A stretch of DNA of 64,000 nucleotides from Agapetus fuscipes (GCA_951799405.1 OX637342.1:18771298-18835297); one strand, 5' to 3'. Shown: positions 10,141-21,954, numbered from the stretch's first letter. The notes: generated from the letters alone by a model not told the origin. A program made the numbers and translations.

Positions 10141-10845
10141 GCTGTCAATTTTTTCAACCCCTAAACCAGTAAAGTGTATAAATTATGACAAACATTGTTT
10201 TGCCGTGTACAAGTTAAAAGTATTGTTATTATATAAAACAACTATGTACTCCGTCTTCGTCTACGTGTTCCTGAAAGTTGCAGCTTTTGTGCCGCCCTTC
10301 CCCGCTCATAATTCAAGGTTTATTGTCACAAGCAAGCAAGACGTGGTGCTGCGTGTGGAGGGAGCGGCTTGGAAACAAACATTGAGAGTAAAAACAAACA
10401 AAATGATGTGTTGTATAAAGCTTTACATGGCGCCATCCAAATAATGGAAAAATTATGCATTTCAAAATATTCTACAAATTACGGGTTCAATTGAATAGCA
10501 ACTTTGCTTAATTTTTTTTAATATTTCGTTCACATTTGGTTCATTCACACTACGGTTGCTTGACTACTTATTAGCTTGACAGCTCTGATACCTACTAGTG
10601 TGCACTACAGATGGTTTTAGGCCTTATACAGTATGACACTAGGATGATTCTCGCAACATCGCGAATTGTAGCATGTGAGACTTTGCCAGAACCTTCGAGC
10701 AAACACTAGAACAATAAGGCGAACACCTACATCTAGTATCACACTCAAACATGTAACAAAAACACACAATCACGAGTAAACAATTTATTAATAACCAACA
10801 TCAATCGTCACTTCAGACTCTAGACTTCAGCCACGACAGACGTAA
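10141..10845. other. No feature recognised
   Basis: AT-rich; a 79-codon ORF at 10205-10444 has no recognisable motif. Confidence 0.45.
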
Positions 10846-11010
10846 CTATTCAAGCAACACCTCTGCGGCACCCTTCCAGGGTGACATAGACCCCCAAGAC
10901 TTTCAAGAATTGGGGAGCCTCCCGCACAGGGTTCCTTAAAAAACACACACACACACAGACCCACAATCACACACACACAATCACACATACATAGTACTCT
11001 TGCTCTTGGC
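10846..11010 (+). repeat. SINE-C variant end with (CA)n microsatellite
   Basis: ACACCTCTGCGGCACC, GACATAGACCCCCAAGAC and CCTCCCGCACAGGGTTCCTT are the SINE-C variant 3' end. ACACACAC repeats follow at 10936-10990. Confidence 0.65.
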
Positions 11011-11011
11011 A

Positions 11012-11053
11012 TGGAATGCAAGCATTCTACCAACTGAGCTATCGACCGGACTT
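11012..11053 (-). mobile_element. SINE-B head fragment
   Basis: GGCATGGAATGCAAGC, then CCAACTGAGCTATCGACCGG, is the tRNA-like head only, abutting a SINE-C. Confidence 0.75.
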
Positions 11054-11275
11054 TTTACGAGCTTGGTCGTCGCTACAAAGCGCCAATTCTCAAGCAAAAC
11101 CCACTTGTTTTAAGGCTGGATGCACCTTTTGATGACCGATCTATGGTAAAGGTTTATGAATTCTTCAACCCAGCGAAGAGCAAATTTAAAAATATAAATG
11201 GTATTTGTTTGTACTCCGCCGGGATTCGAACCCACAACCTTCTATTTACGAGTCTGAAGTGTTACGCCGCGCGTC
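11054..11275 (-). mobile_element. SINE-C with tRNA head
   Basis: The body (TTTAAGGCTGGATGCACC, GACCGATCTATGGTAAAGG) and the head GCCGGGATTCGAACCCACAA (B box complement GGTTCGAATCC) lie on the minus strand. Confidence 0.85.
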
Positions 11276-11811
11276 TCGTTTAGTAGTACAGGAATAATAC
11301 AGTACCCCAAGTACAAAACTCACGATAAACAAAATTACACCAAAAATGTATGAAAACCAAAGACACTCGCTAGAGGCTCTGTTTTAGTTTCTGTATATTT
11401 TTTGGTGAATGCTATGGTTGAACTTCAACGTAATTTAAGTAAACTAGTGGTTGATGGTGAAGCCTCGGTACCATTGACTAATAACATCTGTGGACAAGAA
11501 GTTATTTTAACCAAAATAGACATATATATCTGTCTCAACTTACTTCCGAAAATGGTCATTAGTTAGAAAGAGAACAAAGAACTTCACAGTTGCATTTCCG
11601 TTTGTACAAAAAACTCAACAAAACGAAAAAAAAAAACTTGAATGTTGGTAGGTACCATTGCAAATAATGACTGCCGATTTGACCGGAAATAGCTAGAGTT
11701 GACAGATAACACGCGTTATAAATATTGTGATCGCCAAAATTGATGTCAGTATTTCATATTTTCAAGGTGTTTATTCATATTTTAATTTGATCAATCATTT
11801 CATAATCTGCA
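11276..11811. other. Unassigned, with one diverged repeat
   Basis: GTACCCCAAGTACAAAACTC and TGTATATTTTTTGGTGAATG (11300-11420) resemble sequences near 17650, 19260 and 27490, an unclassified short repeat. The rest is unassigned. Confidence 0.4.
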
Positions 11812-12183
11812 ATGCTGATTTGTAATGTTGGTTTATTAATTTGCTACATTTTTTGCATAAGAAATTTTTGACTTTTTTGTATAGATTTCTTTTTAAGGTT
11901 TTGTTGTTTTTTTTATACTCAAATGTTATTTATTACTCGTATTCCTTGACTTATAGGTTGGTATGAGGCTGACCACCCATTCTGTAAAAAAAGATTCACT
12001 TTGCCAATGTCACCCCTGTTTCAGGGAATGTCGGCAAGAGTTGTAGGGCTTATGTTCATTTGAGGTTTGGATTTTATTTGTAAGTACACAATCAGCATTG
12101 TAAGCGCGAACTACACGTGTTTGTTTGTGGGCATACATCTGAGAGCTTTGAATGAATATATCCTTGCAACTTAGATTATAGAT
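11812..12183 (+). mobile_element. LINE-X 3' UTR, longer copy
   Basis: Before the X-tail it carries TGTAATGTTGGTTTATTAAT, TTTGCATAAGAAATTTTTGA and ATGTTATTTATTACTCGTAT, the same sequence that follows the LINE-X stop codon. It is therefore a true truncated LINE-X copy. Confidence 0.85.
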
Positions 12184-12715
12184 TTCATTATAACCATTGT
12201 GATATTTAATGCGTTATATTTGTAATTGTTGCCGCCGTACATTCGGGGTACCACTGCAACGTTTGACACAAGAGGAGCGCAAGAGGGAACAAGTATGTAT
12301 CAATTCAGTACTTTAGTTTCCGCTCCCCTAAGTTACATCTCAATACTCGGTACAATGCTAAGCACGTAAGTTGATTCCGTATTCCGGATATGATTTTAAC
12401 AATATGCGCCCAAATATCAAATTGAATTTCCAAATATTGCTGTTTTGGCTTAGTTTGGACCGAGATGCTTACTCGAGTCGTATTCTAGAACACTTGCGTT
12501 CAAGTGCCCGCCTAGTACAAAACTGAACGCGTAAACTCAACCGTAGCGTTTTACCAAAGAAATGCACGTAAATTAAAGCAGAGTCCCCTAGTGAGCGTTT
12601 ATGTTTAAGTTAAAACGCTTTTTTGGAGTTAAAACGCAAAATTTTGTATTTGTTATACAAAGCTTCTCGCCTATAATGGAAAATAGGTTTTGTGTTAAAA
12701 TAATTCGTGGATGAA

Positions 12716-13055
12716 AATTCCTTGACTTGTAGGTCGGTATGAGGATGACCACACATACTGTAAAAAATGGTTTGCTTTGCCAGTATCACCCCTGTTTCAG
12801 GGAAGGTCGGCAAGAGTAGCAGGGACATAGGACTAAAGAAAATGCTGTTTTCGAAGAGACACGGCGCCCTTGAGATGGTCTGTTATCATTAAACGGCGCC
12901 ACCGGAAATAAATCATCCATGATCATCATCATCATCATCACCAGGGTTTATGTTCATTTGAGATTGTTTTTATGCTGTAAAGTGTAAGACCACATGCGGC
13001 ATGTGTAAGTAACAAACTTTTACGTGTCTAAATAAAGTTTTACACTTTCACTAAC
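12716..13055 (+). repeat. X-tail copy split by an L2 tail
   Basis: TTCCTTGACTTGTAGG to GGCAAGAGTAGCAGGG, then an insertion, then AGGGTTTATGTTCATTTGAG to the end. Confidence 0.8.
12830..12945 (+). mobile_element. L2-like LINE 3' end with (ATC)n
   Basis: ACACGGCGCCCTTGAGATGG, AAACGGCGCCACCGG and (ATC)6 lie inside an X-tail; CAGGG flanks both sides. Confidence 0.7.
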
Positions 13056-13078
13056 ACTTTCAGGGTCGGTATTATATA

Positions 13079-13261
13079 ATGAATTGTTTTTGCGGTTTTT
13101 TGGGTTAGACCATGGTCTTTTTTATCTGCCGACGAAGACCGCCACGCCGTTATAACTCGCCTTGAAAATGCCACCTTCTCGTAAAGGCGAAACGTCGGCA
13201 GATACAAAAGCTGCATGTAGACCATGTTCTAACCCGAAAAACTACAAAAACAGTTCATTTA
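13079..13261. mobile_element. Fold-back element, Penelope-type
   Basis: About 45-bp imperfect inverted ends (GAATTGTTTTTGCGG / ACTACAAAAACAGTTC and GGGTTAGACCATGGTC / its partner). GGCGAAACGTCGGCAG lies at 13185-13200 with a degraded upstream CTTGAAAATGCC box. Confidence 0.65.
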
Positions 13262-13794
13262 ACGTGTCTGTATAGGTATGGGATTTTATTAAATATGAAG
13301 CTTAATTGTAATATGTCTTGCACTTCAACTTTTATTAATATTTTTAATTATAAGAATCAATTTCAACTTCAACTTTTGCTTTTGAATTTGACGTTTGAGC
13401 CAAGTACCCTCCGATCAGTAGTCAGAGAGTCTAGTTATTTGACGAAGCCAAATAACAAAGGCTTAAAACAACGCTCCTATGTAAATACGTGGATTAACTG
13501 TGAATGGATTCCAGTGACCAGTAGTTAGTCCTTAGCCTAACTTATGTCCTTTATCTAACCGCACTTAATATTAAATTGAACATCTGAATCACACGCCGCC
13601 GAAACTTGATCTAATATTTGTTCTTGTTTTAATCCTCGGATGATCCTAGGCACAGAACTGTGGGATAGTTTGTCATTCTTCTTCCCATGTTTGGTTTACC
13701 GGCGGATTAAGTTCGCGGGCCGAGTGGCTTATTCAGCAAGATCTATTGACTCAGACAACAGTCAAGGCCATGTACACAGCCTTAAACCAGAGAC

Positions 13795-14128
13795 GCAACG
13801 CAAACGCAACTAAGCTACACATATAGTGTAACTTCTTGCCGCGTTATCCCCGAAGGAGTCCCATGAGGCGAGTGGAACCTATTTATTTTACAGGCAAGGG
13901 AGCTAGCCTTACGTAAAATAACAACCACTTCAGTTGAAGTGAGGTTTTCCCAGCTCTCGAGGTGGCTGGTTCTCATTTCATGCGAAGGCTGATAATTGCC
14001 GTTATTTCATTTTGGATTTTGAAATCAACACCGAAACGGGAAATCATTTCTGACACCCTCGATGGGGTTCGAACCCAAGTTCTCGGCATGGAATGCAAAC
14101 ACTCTACCTACTGAGCTATTGACCGGAC
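13795..14128 (-). mobile_element. SINE-B, full length
   Basis: Antisense copy from CGCAACTAAGCTACACATA to the head CTGAGCTATTGACCGGAC; the B box complement GGGGTTCGAACCCAAG is intact. Confidence 0.9.
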
Positions 14129-14604
14129 TATAATTGTTGATAAAACGCTATGAATTTGAATGTATATATGTATACTTCGAATATTATTTCTGTTTACACA
14201 ATATGATAATTGACAAACCTTGTACGCCAAATATACAATATTATATAACAACTCAAATATAGCGTTTAACTAAAAACGTATCTTAATTGAAACAGCTCCA
14301 CTATTGAGAGTGTTCGTTTCCCAACATTTTTATTACAACGCTGTCCTTGTGGTACGATATGGTGCTATGCAAATCCTGGATTAGCCGCTATCTGTTGTGT
14401 GGGGCTTCTAGAAACTTCTGCTGAGCCCCCAGAGGTCAGATAAGCTGAGGGACCCTCTGGTTGTCCGCAAAACTGACGACCCAACACCAACGGCCAATCA
14501 GGGATCAGACGATCTGTCTGAGTAAAGAATTGCTTTGTTGTATTTAGTCCCGAACTAGATTTGCTCATCATTATTGTATTTGATTCAGTTTCTTGACTTA
14601 AAAG
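14129..14604. other. Unassigned; 68-codon ORF of unknown nature
   Basis: The minus-strand ORF 14571-14365 lies in a moderately GC-rich stretch but shows no recognisable domain. It could be an old transposon relic. Confidence 0.35.
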
Positions 14605-14818
14605 CTATATTCCTTGACTTATATGTTGATAAGAGGCTGACCACCAATGCTGAAGAATGCCGCCCTGTTTCAGGGAAGTTTGGCCAAAGTTGCAGAGCTT
14701 ATGTTCATTTAAAGTTTGCATTTAATTTGTAAAAACACATGCAGAATTTGTAAGCACAAACTTACACGTGTCTGTTTGTGGGCATGCATTTAACATGAAT
14801 TTTCAATGATAATTTGTC
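14605..14818 (+). repeat. X-tail copy
   Basis: TTCCTTGACTTATATG to GCATGCATTTAACATGAA, with a deletion in the CACTTTGCCAATG segment. Confidence 0.8.
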
Positions 14819-14821
14819 TTT

Positions 14822-14915
14822 ACTTGGAAATCCTTGGTCAATTGGAGGCCGCTCTGCAGAGGCTCTGGCCGCCCCTAGCGGAATGGCGACAGAGCTGCAG
14901 TTACAGTTACAGTAT
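14822..14915 (+). mobile_element. LINE-Y 3' tail
   Basis: GCTCTGCAGAGGCTCTGGCC, GGAATGGCGACAGAGCTGCA and (CAGTTA)n. Confidence 0.75.
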
Positions 14916-15462
14916 TGAATCGAACATTCTGGTAAAGATTAACTGGGTGGTAGGTAGATATTATCCATGTTTCGAGAATGATCTTTATTTTAGTACAAAT
15001 TAAGGATCGAAATTCCGTGTGCCAATGTAACTCTGAACCGAAAGTGATTGAAATAAATAAACCGCAGTTTTTATTAAATAGAACCCGCCAAAAAAATACC
15101 AATAAGTTTATGAATACGTTGTTTAGAAACAACTTAATAAATAAATAAAATTAGGAATTTGTAAAGCACCTTTTCATGTTACTAGATCATCCCAACTTAA
15201 CATAATAAACTTAAAGCAGTTAGCATAATTAGGAATAGGTTATAAAGACTGTGGCCACCTACAAATGAAGAAACTAGTTTTCTGGGTCGAGGTGTTGTAC
15301 TCCTACTGTTGGCTCCTTGCTCTAAACATAATCCATTTAATGAGGATCATCCCAGGATCTTCGTATTATGCACAGAATAACCGTTTTGTGGAGATCTCAG
15401 GACCTCTGAGATTACGAGGTACATTTTAGTGCTTTCGGCAACATGCCTTGAAATATTATTGC

Positions 15463-15700
15463 GACTTATAGGTTGGTATGAGGCTGACCACCCATACTGT
15501 AAAAAATGGTTCACTTTGCCAATGTCACCCCTGTTTCAGGGAAGGTCGGCAAAAGTTGTGGGGCTTATGTTCATTTGAGGTTTGGATTTTATTTGTAAGT
15601 ACACATTCAGCATTTGTAAGCGCGAACTACACTTGTTGGTTTGTGGGCATACATCTGAGAGCTTTAAATGAATATATCCTTGCAACTTAGATTATAGATT
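15463..15700 (+). repeat. X-tail copy nearly identical to LINE-X
   Basis: A 70-codon reading frame through this copy differs at one residue from the same frame in the LINE-X 3' end at 48195-48407. It is the closest relative in the window and implies recent mobility. Confidence 0.9.
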
Positions 15701-15789
15701 ATTATTATACTTCAACTGTTAAGAGGCAGCTTAAAAATTTCAGTATGTGTGAAAATAGTCTGTCAGTTTGAAAAATTAAATACATGAAT

Positions 15790-16022
15790 CTATAATCTAA
15801 ATTGCAAAAGTATACTCTCATTAAAAATTCATATAAAATTCATGCCCAAAAACAGTCAGGTGTAAGTTCGTGCTCGTAAATGCAGCATGTGTACTTAGAA
15901 ATTTAAATAAACATAAAGCCTGTAACTTTTTCCGACCTCCCCTGAAACAGGGGGCATTGGCAAAGTGAACCATTTTTTAAAGAATGGGTGGTCAGCCTCA
16001 TACCAACCTGTAAGTCAAGGAA
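15790..16022 (-). repeat. X-tail copy
   Basis: TATAATCTAAATTGCAAAAG to AAGTCAAGGAATAC, moderately diverged. Confidence 0.85.
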
Positions 16023-16317
16023 TACAAATAATAACTAACATTTGGATAATATAAAATAGTTATTTATGCCACTGCCAAGTAATGATAGTCTTTTTAACAC
16101 GAGTGCTAGTTTGTGCCATGAGGCGCAGCCGAATGGCACAATAGAAAGCACGAGTGTTACAATGACTAATTACGTGCAGTGGCATACAATACTTTTTCTA
16201 CGACCATGAGAGAATTAACAAAATAGTGAATAATAGTCATTATAATGTACTCGTCCATTTGAAGTAATTAAAACCTTACCTTTGTCAAAACGTGTGATTT
16301 ATCATTCCCTTCGATTA

Positions 16318-16545
16318 TCTAATCTAACCTAAGTTGTAAAAATAAATTATATTTAGGTTTCATATTGAATTCATGCCCACAAGCCGACACATATGTATAA
16401 GGTCGCGCTTTTACATCCTGCATATAAGCTTAAACATTCAAACCCAAAACTCAAATAAACATATGCCCTGCAGTTGTATTGGCAGGTGAACCAAATTTGT
16501 ACAGCATAGGTGATCAACCTCATACTCACCTATTAACCAAGTAAC
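16318..16545 (-). repeat. X-tail copy, old
   Basis: ATCTAATCTAACCTAAGTTG to CTATTAACCAAGTAAC, with many substitutions and a deleted central part. Confidence 0.65.
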
Positions 16546-16740
16546 TTTTTGAGTTTGTTTATTTTTTGCGGTGAAATTTTTTGTATTGTTTTCCTTTCAA
16601 GCCTTTTATTTTCCATTGAAAAAAGGAAAGCTTTATTTGGAGCAATCCGATAAATAAATTCGATAAATTTTAGCACTATTAACTATTTTTATTTGACTCT
16701 ACACATAAAATATACTTATTTATTTTCATCTGAACAGGGC

Positions 16741-16867
16741 TGAAAGTCTCATCACCACGGTAATTCCTACCTACCGAATATCAGTAATATTGTATGAAGC
16801 CTAATCAGCTGATCGCTTGCGGCCATCTTGGATTGACAGGTCTTCATACCCCCATACAAGGTTGACA
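16741..16867 (+). mobile_element. Fold-back MITE-H, partial
   Basis: AGTCTCATCACCACGGTAAT, CTACCGAATATCAG and GGCCATCTTGGATTGACAGG match the full copies at 19379 and 20827. Confidence 0.7.
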
Positions 16868-17081
16868 TTTGAAATTAAAAAATGGTTCCAATTCTGACAA
16901 TGCGCATGCGCACATGTTCATTTTAACACGGTTACCGGTTGCATAATGTAACATTATGCAATGGGTGTAGAAATGTATGGCATTGTGATTGCGTTAGCCG
17001 TTTTGTAATTAGTAAATTACCAAATGGGAGTAGAAAAACATGGTTTATGAATCATTACTATAATATATTTTTTGAATATGT

Positions 17082-17230
17082 GTTCCTTGACTAATGGACT
17101 GGTATGAGGCTGACTCCTCGTGCTATAGTACAAAATTCAATTTTACGAATGTCACCCTGGTTCCAGGAAAAGGCAACAAGAGCTGCAAAAGTTTATGTTC
17201 ATTTGAGTTTTGCTTTATTTTGTCTGCACA
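17082..17230 (+). repeat. X-tail copy, truncated
   Basis: TTCCTTGACTAATGGACTGG to TTTATTTTGTCTGCACACG, then a SINE-B head. Confidence 0.7.
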
Positions 17231-17234
17231 CGTG

Positions 17235-17342
17235 ATAAACACCGAAATGGGAAATCATTTTAGAAACCCTCGGTGGGATTTGAGCTCAAGCTCTCGGCAT
17301 GGAATGCAAACACTCTACCAACTAAGCTATCGACTGGACTTG
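17235..17342 (-). mobile_element. SINE-B, head half
   Basis: ACACCGAAATGGGAAATCAT to CCAACTAAGCTATCGACTGG; the B box is degenerate (GATTTGAGCTCAAG). Confidence 0.8.
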
Positions 17343-18255
17343 ATTAAATAATACATTGGAATTATTTTAAAGAACATATTATTTTACGCTGTAAAAAAAT
17401 AAGCGTTCATTGGTAACGCGTAATTTTTATGTTTCCTTTTCCAACTTACAAAAGTCATTTGACGTTGGAAAAGGTTTCGAATTCTTAACTTTTCTGAATT
17501 CAGGTCTTTATCGAATTAAAAGAAAATTAACAATTTGATCGTTAAGTTGATTAACAAAAGAAGTCTGTTCTACTTACCAATTATCTGTCTCTCTGTATTT
17601 TGTAAAGTTGGATTAACTAATTAGTGAAAACGTAAGACCTGAGTTTTTTTTTAAACTGTGTACCCCATGTACAAAACTCAACTTTTTTTAAATTTATGAA
17701 AACTAAAACGCTCACAAAAGGCGCTGTTATACTTTCAGTATATTTTTTTTAGATGAGAAATGTGGTTGAGATTGGACGAAAAATTTTATACTTTACATCC
17801 GATGGCTACAATTTTAAATTATTTTTGTACTTAAATTCAGAGCGTGTACGAGCCACAAAACTCAAGAAAATTTCCGTGAAACTTTTGAAAGGTTGAAAAT
17901 CTTAGGAATAATTCACTGAATAAATTTTAGTGATTCAGTGAAGAGATGGAGAACACTACGCTCCGCTTCTAAGTTATACATATGGTGTAACTTCTGGACG
18001 CGTTTCAAAGTCGTCCTGTAATTGCAATAGGAAAAAATGCATAATTTTGACAAAACAAAAGTGATGTTTTTAATTTTGATTCGAATGTATAATTTTATGT
18101 CTGTGCATGTTTACCTATGATTGTGTGTCTATGTGTTTTTACTTACTTGTATATATGTGTCTAAATGTAAGTATTTGATGGTTGTGCCTACTCGTGTTTG
18201 CTCGAAGATTCTGTTCGAGACAATTCTAGTATGATCTGGTTGACTGACTGATTCT
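17343..18255. other. No gene recognised
   Basis: AT-rich. An unclassified repeat related to 11300 and 19260 occurs at 17655-17790, and a SINE-B scrap (CATATGGTGTAACTTCTGGA) near 17980. Confidence 0.4.
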
Positions 18256-18261
18256 AGTTGT

Positions 18262-18590
18262 TCGGTCGATAGCTCAGTTGGTAGAGTGCTTGCATTCCAT
18301 GCCGTGAGCTCGGGTTCAAATCCCACCGAGGGTGTCAGAAATGATTTCCCGTTTCGGTGTTTATTTCAAACCCCGAAATAAAATACCGGCAAGGTTTACT
18401 CAGCCTTCACAAGAAATGAGTACCAGCCCTCTCGGGAGCTGGGAAACCCCCACTTCAACTGAAGGGGCTGGCGTAAGGCCGGCCCCCTTACCTCTAAAAA
18501 TAAAAAGGTTCAACTCGCCACATGCGACCCCTTCGGGGATAACGCGGCAAGAAGTTACACTATATGTGTAGCTTAGTTGCGTAGTTGCGT
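18262..18590 (+). mobile_element. SINE-B, full length, best conserved
   Basis: Head GGTCGATAGCTCAGTTGGTA (A box TAGCTCAGTTGG), B box GGGTTCAAATCCC, end ATGTGTAGCTTAGTTGCG. It is the best model for the family. Confidence 0.92.
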
Positions 18591-18794
18591 ATCTGGTATA
18601 TGCTAGAATAGCTTTTAGTCATTTTAAAAAATACGAATTGCAATTTTCAGTGCTTTGTATGGATCAGTATCCGATTAGTACCCGAGCCGTTAAGCTAGAA
18701 GTACAAAGATTTAAACTGTGAACCAACTGTGAGAAAAGATCTAAAATAAATTGTTTTAATTGAATTGAAGTTTTATTAATTTGAACCCATTCAA

Positions 18795-19048
18795 ATGTGC
18801 ATATATACAGAAAATGTGAAAGGAAAAAGAGGTAAGGGACGACCGAGAAAAGTATGGAGGTATCAGATTGATGAGATTGTGAAAGAGTGAGATATTCAAA
18901 GTGAGCGTAAAAGAAGAAAATGTATACAAAAGGTGATGGGCATGAATGAATTGAAAGAGGTATGTAAGGATAGGAAGAAATGGAGACAGCTCTGCAGAGG
19001 CTCTGGCTACCCCTAGTGGGATGGCGACAGAGCTACAGTTACAGTTAG
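18795..19048 (+). mobile_element. LINE-Y 3' end with coding remnant
   Basis: Reads KRGKGRPRKVWRYQIDEIV, a stop, then [20 protein letters not shown], the same C-terminus as LINE-X, followed by GGATGGCGACAGAGCTACAG and CAGTTA repeats. Confidence 0.8.
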
Positions 19049-19510
19049 AAATCATTACAATATTAGAATTTTATTTCCTTAGTAAATAAATCCTGTTGTA
19101 AATTACATCTATCCAGTCTTTAAACGATTACTTCTAGAATTCAGATTAATTTCGGAATGTAGGGATTATTGGAAAAATTGCCATAATTACTGACTAGGCG
19201 GGCATTGCCTAAGACATCCCTTTTTTACAAGGGATTAGCCCTCAAGCTACACTGATACCAAAGTATAAAACTCACCGCGTCCACTCAATCGTAGCAATTC
19301 ACCAAAAAATGCAAGCAAACCAAAGCAGCGCCGCGCCTTCAGCTTTCATGCGTTTTTGTTAAACCTCTAACTTTGTTATTCTTAGACATTTTCGTCGTCC
19401 GTTGAGCCTACGCTTTGACAAACTAATGATTCCTCGGATGGAAGTCTCATCACAACGGCAATTCTTATCTACCGAATATCGGTAATAGTTGTATGAAGAC
19501 TAATCAGTTG

Positions 19511-19697
19511 ATACAATCACTTTATTTGGTCTATGTAGCCGTGGTCTGGTCGTGATCACAGCGACTAGCCAACCGTTGATAATGCCCATCGGAGCAATGG
19601 GCGAAACTGTCCGGAAAGATTTAACCAGACCACGGCTACATAGCTCGAATAAAGTGATTGTGTCAACAAGAACCGGCCGTGAAAGCTTCAATGTACG
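19511..19697. mobile_element. Penelope-type fold-back, 12-bp TSD
   Basis: Flanked by ACTAATCAGTTG on both sides (19499-19510, 19698-19709). Arms ACAATCACTTTATTTGG and CCACGGCTACATAGCTCGAA fold back. The motif TTGATAA-T-GCCCAT/ATGGGC-GAAAC is at 19576-19607. Confidence 0.8.
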
Positions 19698-19774
19698 ACT
19701 AATCAGTTGTTCACTTGCGGCCATCTTTGATTGACAGCTCTTCATACAAATATTCCCAAAATACCTTGATGAGA

Positions 19775-19935
19775 CAAGAGTTGCAGGGCTTATGTTCATT
19801 TAAGATTGGGTTTTTAAATTGTAGGTCCACGTGCGGCATGTGTTAGAACTTATACATGTCTGCTTGTGGGAATGCGTTTAATTTGAATCATAAATGATGT
19901 ATATCTTTGCAGCTTAGATTTAGATTTAGATTTTA
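19775..19935 (+). repeat. X-tail copy, 5'-truncated
   Basis: Starts in GACAAGAGTTGCAGGGCTTA and ends TTAGATTTAGATTTAG, inside MITE-H. Confidence 0.85.
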
Positions 19936-20274
19936 GACTTCCAGCCCAGGTATCATTGGTTTGTCAAAGCGTGGGCTCAACGGACGACCAAAATGTCTAA
20001 GAATAGCACCGCAAGGAAGAGTTTTGACGTACTCGTAATGTTTTCTGGAGAAGTAGCTAATTCTCCTGAACATCTGAAGAAGAGGGTGGAGCGTCTGCGT
20101 CCCGAGCTTTAGGGCGCTGCCGGGGTGGTTTCCGAGACAAAGCCAAGCCTGAGTAATTGATGGATTTTTTCAATGGACATTCCATATCAATCAGATCGAG
20201 TGCTCGCCCTGATTTGCAAATGCTGTTACATGGAATCTGTATGGATGTGCGTGTAATGAAAGAACGAGATCATA

Positions 20275-20460
20275 AAACGCAACTAAGATACACATGTAGT
20301 GTAACTTCTTGCCTGTGTCATCCATGAAGTGGTCGCATGTGGCGATTAGGAACCTACTTATTTTTATGGGTAAGGGAGCCGGCCTCACACCAACCACTTT
20401 CAGTTGAAGTGGGGTCTCCCAGCTCCTAGGGAGGCTGGTTCTCGTTTTTGGTGAAGGCTT
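20275..20460 (-). mobile_element. SINE-B, 3' half
   Basis: CGCAACTAAGATACACATGT to CTCGTTTTTGGTGAAGGCTT; the head is missing. Confidence 0.8.
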
Positions 20461-20479
20461 TTATAAATTATTATATTTC

Positions 20480-20828
20480 TAATATTATTCAGTATAAGAA
20501 ATTTTTGACTTTTTTTGTATAGATTTATTTGTAAGATTTTGTTGTTTTTTTTTATACTTAAATGTTATTTATTACTCGTATTCCTTGACTTATAGGCTGG
20601 TATGAGGCTGACCACCCATACTGTAAAAAATGGTTCACTTTGCCAATGTCACCCCTGTTTCAGGGAATGTCGGCAAGAGTTGCAGGGCTTTTGTTCATTT
20701 GAGGTTTGGATTTTATTTGTAAGTACACAACAGCATTTGTAAGCGCGAACTACACGTGTTTGTTTGTGGGCAAACATCTGAGAGCTTTGAATGAATATAT
20801 CCTTGCAACTTAGATTATAGATTTTAGA
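20480..20828 (+). mobile_element. LINE-X 3' UTR, longer copy
   Basis: TAAGAAATTTTTGACTTTTT and ATTTATTACTCGTATTCC precede a complete X-tail, as in LINE-X itself. Confidence 0.85.
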
Positions 20829-21063
20829 TTCAGTGCTATTCTTAGACATTTTGGTCGTTCGTTGAGCCCACGTTTTGACAAACTAATTATGCCTGGGCTG
20901 GAAGTCTCATCACCACGATCATTCTTACCTACAGAATTTTAGTAATATTTGTATGAATTCTAATCAGCTGTTAACTTCTGGCCATCTTGGATTAACAGGT
21001 CTTCATACAAATGCATCATTATTTTGTCAAAGTGTGGGATCAACGGACGACTAAAATGTCTAA
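20827..21063. mobile_element. Fold-back MITE-H, full
   Basis: ATTCTTAGACATTTTGGTCG and the closing ACGGACGACTAAAATGTCTA. The centre has AATCAGCTGTTAACTTCTGG. Confidence 0.8.
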
Positions 21064-21150
21064 AAATTTGAACGATTGATGTTACGTCCGGTGTACCTCA
21101 AGGAGCACATCTTGCTCCTCTTTTTTTCAATATATTTATTAATAACATGG
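21064..21150 (+). mobile_element. LINE reverse transcriptase fragment (Jockey-like)
   Basis: Reads DVTSGVPQGAHLAPLFF then NIFINNMDFF, the conserved RT block before the YADD motif in Jockey/R1-type LINEs. Only about 25 codons remain. Confidence 0.65.
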
Positions 21151-21154
21151 ATTT

Positions 21155-21228
21155 TTTTCCACCCCCACATGCAAAAACTCGGGAATAACGCGGAAAGAAG
21201 TTACACTACATGTGTAACTTAGTTGCTT
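21155..21228 (+). repeat. SINE-B 3' end
   Basis: CCCCCACATGCAAAAACTCG, GCGGAAAGAAGTTACACTAC and GTAACTTAGTTGC. Confidence 0.6.
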
Positions 21229-21954
21229 CAGTTATCCCCTATTGCCTTTGTGTAGTGTATAATGTAGATTTTTGTTGAAATAATTTATAGTCCGCAGATA
21301 TCATAAGTCAATGGTTGGAGCAGTGTATTGTGAGTGGAAGTGAACTGCTCCTGCAGCTGATGGTTATTGTTTCGCTGCAGAATGAGGATCATAACGTAGA
21401 AATATCACAAAGTAATTGAACTTCAATCGCAGCCTGAAAAATAAAGAGAAAAATCAAATGTGATCTTAAGTTTTCTTTCAAAATTGGAATCACATTTCGT
21501 TTTAAAATCTTTCGTTTTTTTTTTAACAAAATATATTCCATTAAGTGTAGCGGCTTTAATTTTCTTAAGTTCTTTATCTAATAAGAGTATTCATAAGCTA
21601 CTGGAAACACGCTTTTTGTAAAATATTTCTGAAATTATTACAAAAATGCAAATCATTTTAGTGATCTATAAACTTCGAGTATAATTTAAAATGCAACGAT
21701 ATATTGCCATTTATAGCTCATATTTGATACATGCCCACAAGCAGGCACATGTTAATGCTCTGTCTAAGCGCAAACTTACATCTGCCTGCTTGTGGGCATG
21801 CATTAAATATTTCCTTTGTAGTGACACACTGTCATAAAAGGCGCTGTACAAATTTTGTCTTATGAGCCTGAAATGTCAATATACTCGTATATATGGAACT
21901 TATGTAGATTATAATATAGATTCTACTCCCTACGTCAATTTCACAACATACTTT
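21229..21954. other. No gene; X-tail scraps in inverted pair
   Basis: CATGCCCACAAGCAGGCAC (21731, minus) faces GCCTGCTTGTGGGCATGCAT (21785, plus), two short X-tail pieces. The rest is AT-rich and unassigned. Confidence 0.45.

Larger units (their letters stand above)
19379..20006. mobile_element. Fold-back MITE-H carrying two nested insertions
   Basis: Terminal inverted repeats ATTCTTAGACATTTTCGTCG (left) and complement (end 20006). A Penelope-type fold-back sits at 19511-19697 and an X-tail at 19775-19930. The inner arms show TACCGAATATCGGTAATA. Confidence 0.8.

Noticed and set aside
14365..14571. 68-codon ORF as a possible gene
   Set aside because: No motif, splice context or second reading supports it; left as unassigned.
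15478..15690. Recurrent ~70-codon ORFs (also 22326-22619, 40922-41140, 48195-48407)
   Set aside because: They are chance reading frames through the X-tail repeat. The same frame is broken in most copies.
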